Part shown: in pieces, positions 59,283-64,000 of the stretch | Numbering within the stretch: position 1 is the first letter of the stretch | Layout of the letters: each line of letters begins with the position of its first letter | DNA from: Bradyrhizobium sp. ISRA430 | Lineage (GTDB): Bacteria > Pseudomonadota > Alphaproteobacteria > Rhizobiales > Xanthobacteraceae | Direction of reading: 5' to 3' | Length of the DNA stretch: 64,000 bases | Assembly (NCBI RefSeq): GCF_029909975.1 | Contig: NZ_CP094516.1 | Coordinates: 5,456,001 to 5,520,000, forward strand | The notes under the pieces: model-generated | What the model was told of the DNA's origin: nothing | Database searches by the model: none | What the model saw: only the letters and a program-made list of their open reading frames with translations | Translations under genes and position numbers: made by a program

Positions 59283-59561
59283 GTGAGAGTCATTCGTGTT
59301 GTTGCCATTGCACTTTCGATCGGGATGAGCATGGGGTCGGCGGCCATGGCCGACGGCTTCAAGAACTGCACCAAGCTCGACAAGGCGTCCTGGAAGCCGG
59401 CCGGCGATGCCGAAGCCAAGGCCAAGGCGGCCGGCTATGAAGTGCGGCGCTCCAAGATCGAAGGTTCGTGCTACGAGGTCTACGGCGTGAAGGAAGGCAA
59501 GCTCTACGAGCTGTTCTACAGCCCGGAGGATCTCAGCCTGAAGCACACGATCGCGAAGTGA
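59283..59561 (+). CDS. PepSY-domain exported protein
   Basis: A 92-residue protein with a signal peptide (VIRVVAIALSIGMSMGSAAMA) and a PepSY-type mature domain (KAKAAGYEVRRSKIEGSCYEVYGVKEGKLYELFYSP). Two Cys (NCTKL and SCYEV) could pair. GTG start after AGGAGGAG. The cytochrome b561 gene follows by 22 bp; the pair is probably an operon. Confidence 0.87.
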   Translation: MRVIRVVAIALSIGMSMGSAAMADGFKNCTKLDKASWKPAGDAEAKAKAAGYEVRRSKIEGSCYEVYGVKEGKLYELFYSPEDLSLKHTIAK

Positions 59562-59583
59562 CGTTTAGAGTGATCCTGGCTTG

Positions 59584-60174
59584 ATGGAAGAGGCGGTGTC
59601 AGAAGCGCGCAGGACGTCCACACCGAACTCCGCGGATCGAACCGTTTCGCGGACAGTGGGGGTCTGGGACCTCCCGTTGCGCCTCTGGCACTGGTTACTG
59701 GCCGGCTTTGTTCTGGTCGCCTGGTTCACGCCCAATGTTTATGACGGGCTTCACCGCATCGCCGGCTACACCGTGATCGGGCTATTGGCCTTCCGCCTGA
59801 TCTGGGGGGCCTATGGAAGCCGCTACGCGCGCTTCCGCATGGTCGGGGTCAGGCTTCGCGCCGCGCCGCGCTATCTCTGGAATCTGCGCCGCGGCATGAC
59901 CGGACGCTATATCGGGCTCAATCCCGCCGGCACGTTGATGCTGGTGGCTCTGCTCCTGACCCTCGCCGTCTCCGCGATATCAGGCGCGATGGCGGTCACC
60001 GTCACCTTCTTCGGCGTCTGGTGGGTCGAGGACACCCACGCCTATTCCTCGGACGCCGTCATCGTCCTGGTCGTGTTGCACGTGGCTGGGGTGATCTTGA
60101 TGAGCATTCTCCAGCGCGAGAACCTGGTGAGCGCGATGTTCACGGGCCGGAAGCGCATCCGCAATCGTCTCTAG
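59584..60174 (+). CDS. Cytochrome b561-type di-haem membrane protein
   Basis: A 196-residue protein with four helices and haem-ligand-like His residues: WDLPLRLWHWLLAGF, YDGLHRIAGYTVIGLLAFRLIWG and VIVLVVLHVAGVILMS. This is the Ni-hydrogenase/b561 cytochrome fold. With the PepSY protein it forms a small membrane redox unit whose substrate is unknown. Confidence 0.9.
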   Translation: MEEAVSEARRTSTPNSADRTVSRTVGVWDLPLRLWHWLLAGFVLVAWFTPNVYDGLHRIAGYTVIGLLAFRLIWGAYGSRYARFRMVGVRLRAAPRYLWNLRRGMTGRYIGLNPAGTLMLVALLLTLAVSAISGAMAVTVTFFGVWWVEDTHAYSSDAVIVLVVLHVAGVILMSILQRENLVSAMFTGRKRIRNRL

Positions 60175-60379
60175 ACGTTCGTGCCCTTCCCTGCGGGCGC
60201 CTCCCAACTCGGCCCTGATGCCGATGGCACTATCCCCTCGCCCAAACATTCCGCCAATCTCAGATTGTGCGGGCAGTTTTTACCTGCCGATAAGCATGCA
60301 ACCGGGAATTGCACGAAATTAACGCGAACAACGCTTAGCCCGTTCACAATCAGGAACATTGACGATGGAGCGGCTTTGA

Positions 60380-62881
60380 ATGTTCCGCGTTTTTACCTGC
60401 GTTACCGCAGAGCATGATTGGCGGCTCGTCATGCTCGCCGGACTGGTTTGCTTCACCGCAAGCATTGTTGCGGTGAGCATCTTTCATCGCGCAATCGCGT
60501 CGCAAGCCAGAACGCGGCTGATCTGGATCGCGATCGCCGGCGCTGCCATCGGATACGGCATCTGGGCAACGCATTTTGTTGCAATGCTGGCCTACGCGCC
60601 CGGCGTCTCGACCGGTTACGGCATCGTTCTGACCGCGCTGTCGCTGGCCGCGGCGATGATCCTGACGTCGGGAGCCTTTGGTTTTGCCGCAAGCAACTCC
60701 GGCCGGTGGCGGGCGGCTGCCGGCGGCGCCATCATCGGCGCGGGCATCGCGAGCATGCACTATCTCGGTATGTGGGCGCTCGAGGTGCCGGGTCGCGTGA
60801 CCTGGGCGCCGGAGCTGGTGCTCGCCTCGATCGTCCTCGGCGTGGTCCTGGGCTATGCTGCACTTGCGGTGGCCCTGCACCACCAGCACAAATGGGGGAC
60901 CTTCGCCGCCGCGCTGTTGCTGACGCTCGCCATCGTGTCGCATCATTTCACGGCCATGGGGGCCGTACAGATCGTTCCGGACCCGGCGCTGACAATCGAT
61001 ACCTTGTCGCTTTCGCCCACCTTCCTCGCCGTGGCAATTGCGGGCGCGGCCCTGTCGGTGCTCGGCATGAGCCTCGTCGGCGTGATCGCGGATCGGCGCC
61101 TTGCGACCAGAACCAGCAAGTTCGAGGAAATCATCAGCCAGTTATCGATTGCCCGGCAGCAAGTCGAAGGCTCGCAAAGAGCGCTGCACGAGCAAAAACT
61201 CAGGCTGGATACGGCCATCAACAATATGGTTGAAGGCCTTTGCATGTTCGATGCGGAGAAGCGACTTGTCGTCTGCAACGAGCGTTATGCCCGACTTTAT
61301 CGGCTACCGCCGGAACTGCTGAGGACAGGAACACCGCACACCGACATCATCAGGCATCGCATCGCGAACGGCATTCTCAAGGGAGACACCAGCGAGGGCG
61401 CTGCCGAGCAGCTCATCTCGAAATTGGGTGCGCTGCCGGTCGACACGGTCTCGAGCAGGATCGACGAGTTCGCGGATGGCCGGTTGATCTGCGTGACGCG
61501 ACAGCCGATGGCGGGTGGCGGTTGGGTCGCCACGCATCTCGATGTCACCGAGCAACGGCGGTCCGAGGCCAAGATCACTCATATGGCGCAACACGACGCG
61601 TTGACCGATCTGCCAAATCGGGTGCTGCTCAGAGAGCGGATGGAGCATGCGCTTGCCGTGACGCGCAATGGCGGCCTCGATCTGGCCGTGCTCATGCTCG
61701 ACCTCGATCGCTTCAAGGAAGTCAACGACACGCTCGGACATCCGGCGGGCGATACTCTGTTGCGTGCCGTCGCGGCGCGTTTGCGCGAATGCACCACGGA
61801 TACGACGTTGATCGCCCGACTGGGCGGCGACGAGTTCGCCGTCATCGACTATGTCACCAACCCGGCCGTGGAGGCCGCCGCCCTCGCCGAGAACATTAGA
61901 AAGGTGCTTTGCGAACCTTTCGACCTCGGCGATCACCGGGTTACAGTGGGCACCAGCATCGGCATTGCCATTGCGCCGCGCGATGGCACCGATTCCGACA
62001 TGATCATGAAGAGCGCGGATCTCGCCCTCTACTCGGCCAAGAGTGGCGGGCGCGGTGCATACCGTTTCTTCGAGCCGGAGCTCGACCAGCTCATGCATGC
62101 CCGGCGCAACCTCGAGCGCGATATGCGGGCCGCGCTTGCCGGCCGCGAATTCGAGCTCCATTACCAGCCCTACGTCAATGCCGTGACCGGTGAGACCAGC
62201 GGCTTCGAGGCCTTGCTACGCTGGCATCACCCGCAGCGAGGTCTGGTCATGCCTTCCGACTTCATCCCGCTTGCAGAGGAAACCGGCCTCATCGTGCCAC
62301 TCGGAGAATGGGTCCTGAGGACCGCATGTGGCGAAGCCGCCAAATGGCCGGCCCATCTCAAGATCGCGATCAACCTGTCTCCCGCTCAATTCAGAAGCAA
62401 GGAGCTCGTTCCGGTCGTTCTCGGCGCGCTGGCGAACTCAGGGCTGGCGCCGCACAGGCTCGAGCTCGAGGTCACCGAGACGGTGATCATGCACGACAGC
62501 GAAGCTGTATTCGCAGCGCTCGGCCAACTGCGCGAACTGGGCGTCCGAATCGCCCTGGACGACTTCGGCACCGGCTATTCATCGCTAAGCTTTCTGCAGA
62601 AATTTCCGTTCGACAAGGTCAAGATCGACCGCAGTTTCGTCAACGAACTGTGCAGCACGAGGCAAGAGGCGAGCCATCTCGCGAAAGCGGTGGTTCGTTT
62701 CGCGGTCAGCCTCGGCAAGACGACAACCGCTGAAGGCGTCGAAACCCAGGAGCAGCTCGACATCCTGCGTGAAGAGGGGTGCGCCGAAACGCAAGGCTAC
62801 TATTTCAGCCGGCCGATGCCCGCATCGAGGATCGCGAAAATGCTGCGGCGAAGAACCAAGGCGGCCGTCTGCGCTGCCTGA
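60380..62881 (+). CDS. MHYT-PAS-GGDEF-EAL cyclic-di-GMP protein
   Basis: An 833-residue protein. A seven-helix MHYT sensor (motifs ATHFVAM, SMHYLGMW and HHFTAMGA, about residues 1-240; MHYT domains are proposed to bind copper or gases), a PAS domain with NNMVEGLCMFDAEKRLVVCN, a GGDEF (ARLGGDEFAVI) and an EAL domain (FEALLRWHHP, LEVTETVI, DDFGTGYSSL, KIDRSF, EGVET). The EAL site looks complete, so it is likely a phosphodiesterase; the GGDEF may also work, but has no I-site. Confidence 0.94.
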   Translation: MFRVFTCVTAEHDWRLVMLAGLVCFTASIVAVSIFHRAIASQARTRLIWIAIAGAAIGYGIWATHFVAMLAYAPGVSTGYGIVLTALSLAAAMILTSGAFGFAASNSGRWRAAAGGAIIGAGIASMHYLGMWALEVPGRVTWAPELVLASIVLGVVLGYAALAVALHHQHKWGTFAAALLLTLAIVSHHFTAMGAVQIVPDPALTIDTLSLSPTFLAVAIAGAALSVLGMSLVGVIADRRLATRTSKFEEIISQLSIARQQVEGSQRALHEQKLRLDTAINNMVEGLCMFDAEKRLVVCNERYARLYRLPPELLRTGTPHTDIIRHRIANGILKGDTSEGAAEQLISKLGALPVDTVSSRIDEFADGRLICVTRQPMAGGGWVATHLDVTEQRRSEAKITHMAQHDALTDLPNRVLLRERMEHALAVTRNGGLDLAVLMLDLDRFKEVNDTLGHPAGDTLLRAVAARLRECTTDTTLIARLGGDEFAVIDYVTNPAVEAAALAENIRKVLCEPFDLGDHRVTVGTSIGIAIAPRDGTDSDMIMKSADLALYSAKSGGRGAYRFFEPELDQLMHARRNLERDMRAALAGREFELHYQPYVNAVTGETSGFEALLRWHHPQRGLVMPSDFIPLAEETGLIVPLGEWVLRTACGEAAKWPAHLKIAINLSPAQFRSKELVPVVLGALANSGLAPHRLELEVTETVIMHDSEAVFAALGQLRELGVRIALDDFGTGYSSLSFLQKFPFDKVKIDRSFVNELCSTRQEASHLAKAVVRFAVSLGKTTTAEGVETQEQLDILREEGCAETQGYYFSRPMPASRIAKMLRRRTKAAVCAA

Positions 62882-63227
62882 GCAATCAGGCCATCACCGC
62901 AGCGGGGGATCGCCGCTGGCGCGCTTCTTGGCGAGGTGGGCCGGCATTCTGGCTAGATGCGATTCCGCGCAGTGATGGCGATGGCGCAGCTTGAGGCCTT
63001 GGGCAGCCAATCCGCCATGCATGAGGGCGTCTCCTAGTCCCAATCGTCTGCTTCTGTAGGGATTCCAGTCATATCAACTGCTCACGCTCCGGCTCGGGGC
63101 GAGTTCTTTTTATTTATTCTAATTCTAAGCTGGAGTGATTCTAGTCACGAACTTCCCTCTTCTGCTTCCCAAGAATGCCATTGCCTGTTTTTCCTGCGGC
63201 AGGATGTCGCAATTCTTGGGGGCACAC
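62882..63227. other. Gap before the porin gene with the second copy of the 23-bp motif
   Basis: 346 bp with no gene. The 63122-63144 motif lies about 85 bp upstream of the porin ATG in a T-rich run (63106-63127), a probable promoter area. Confidence 0.5.
63122..63144. promoter_or_regulatory. Conserved 23-bp motif, copy 2
   Basis: Agrees with 38873-38895 at 19 of 23 bases (ATTCTRAGCTRGAGTRAT plus TCTRG). A Fur/Irr-like origin is inferred only. Confidence 0.45.
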
Positions 63228-64000
63228 ATGTCACTGCACGTTTCCGCTGACCCGTTTGCATTTCGATTCGAACGCCGATGCCCCAGCCGATCAGCTCTGC
63301 TGGCGGCGACCGCGATATCGTTCTTGAGTTCTAGTGGAGCTCTTGCAGCGGATGGTGACGCGAACGCCGCGTTGCTGAAGAAGCTCGAGAAGATGGAGCA
63401 GCGCATCCAGCAGCTCGAATCCGAGCTGAAGCAGAAGCAGGATCGCCCGGCCGCTGATGCAGACGCAAAGCGGGCGGCCAAAACGGCATCGCTGACGAGC
63501 GCCAATGCGCCCGCGCCGTCCGCCGAAGCAAAGGACGCGCCAGCCAAGCCTGAGAACCATAAGCCCGAAGCCCAACCGTCCGAGAAATCGGCCAAGTCGA
63601 AGTCGAAAGACTCCATCCCTCTACCCCCACCGCCGTCAGCGTCGGACAAACCGATCCTCGGGCTGTCGGATTCTCCGGTCTCCGGTCTCAGCATCGGGGC
63701 ATATGGTGAGATCAACTTCGGTACCATGCAAAATCCTGCTGCCGGCGGCCAGTGGCAGAAGGGTTTTGACGCGGCCAGGTTCGTCCTCCTGCCCACCTAT
63801 GCGATCACCTCGAACATCATCTTCAATGCGGAAATCGAGTTCGAGCACGCGGGCTCTGGATTTGACAACGACGACAAGCTGCACGGCACTGCCGAGATCG
63901 AGCAGCTCTGGGTCGACTTCAAGATCATCGACCAGTTCAACTGGCGTTCGCCGGGCATTGATCTCGTGCCGATCGGCTACATCAATCAGCATCACGAACC
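63228..64000 (+). CDS. Outer-membrane porin (3' truncated by window end)
   Basis: The frame is open from ATG 63228 to the window end (257 residues seen). A signal peptide (SALLAATAISFLSSSGALAA), a coiled-coil (AALLKKLEKMEQRIQQLESEL, about residues 50-75), a Lys/Ala/Pro-rich linker, then the start of a beta-barrel (GLSIGAYGEINFGTM and FNAEIEFEHAGSG). This plan resembles OprO/OprP-type or related alphaproteobacterial porins; the solute is not known. GGGGG lies upstream of the ATG. The stop is beyond 64000. Confidence 0.85.
   Translation, partial: MSLHVSADPFAFRFERRCPSRSALLAATAISFLSSSGALAADGDANAALLKKLEKMEQRIQQLESELKQKQDRPAADADAKRAAKTASLTSANAPAPSAEAKDAPAKPENHKPEAQPSEKSAKSKSKDSIPLPPPPSASDKPILGLSDSPVSGLSIGAYGEINFGTMQNPAAGGQWQKGFDAARFVLLPTYAITSNIIFNAEIEFEHAGSGFDNDDKLHGTAEIEQLWVDFKIIDQFNWRSPGIDLVPIGYINQHHE

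Overview
The window looks like a Bradyrhizobium or very close relative (Rhizobiales, Alphaproteobacteria) chromosome. The support is high GC coding sequence, the order hisB-DUF2628-hisH-hisA-hisF-hisE-coaA, hslV and hslU separated by a UPF0314 gene, the block dnaQ-coaE-maf-(PPDK regulator)-hemJ-rho-mnmE-mnmG-rsmG-parA-parB-holA-lptE-leuS, and several families of intergenic palindromes. No rRNA, tRNA, CRISPR array, prophage or intact insertion sequence was recognised. The content is mostly core housekeeping.

Layout. 1-4.0 kb: end of a YifB/ComM ATPase, a small exported unknown and a hybrid histidine kinase. 4.3-9.0 kb: a minus-strand histidine operon ending in coaA. 9.2-12.2 kb: hslV, an acetyltransferase, a DUF2585 membrane protein and hslU. 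12.4-17.3 kb: an unknown membrane protein, Smr, MltA, a Tim44-like protein and SecB. 17.3-20.1 kb: dnaQ, coaE, maf and the PPDK regulator on the minus strand. 20.1-20.6 kb: a gene-poor gap with degenerate DnaA boxes and four GANTC sites in 49 bp. Genes diverge on both sides of it, so it is my candidate for the chromosome replication origin. 20.6-29.0 kb: hemJ, rho, mnmE, mnmG, rsmG, parA and parB on the plus strand, with four parS sites. 29.3-33.6 kb: holA, lptE and leuS.

33.8-46.7 kb: two convergent GGDEF genes, a PLP-binding protein, a hydratase, an L,D-transpeptidase, an OmpR-type regulator, a CRP-like sensor, XthA, LolA, FtsK, an aminotransferase and a GFA protein. 46.8-54.1 kb: a secreted caspase-like protein, then a nitrogen region with two glnK-amtB operons. 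Between them lie a frameshifted remnant of a third amtB, a ClpP paralogue and an ArsR/SRPBCC pair with a perfect palindromic operator. 54.4-64.0 kb: a GYF/DUF898 protein, TesB, a UbiH-family hydroxylase, a Trm112-like protein, a TetR/membrane-protein divergent pair with two operators, a PepSY/cytochrome b561 pair, an MHYT-GGDEF-EAL protein and the start of an outer-membrane porin cut by the window end.

How the genes fit together: the centre is a replication and segregation hub (candidate oriC, parS, parAB, with rho, mnmEG and rsmG), and ftsK lies about 20 kb away. The right half adds nitrogen uptake (GlnK/AmtB), cyclic-di-GMP turnover (three proteins) and envelope functions. No large novel operon was seen. 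The most interesting signals are the candidate origin, the parS cluster with one site on the rsmG start, the amtB remnant and the operator palindromes.
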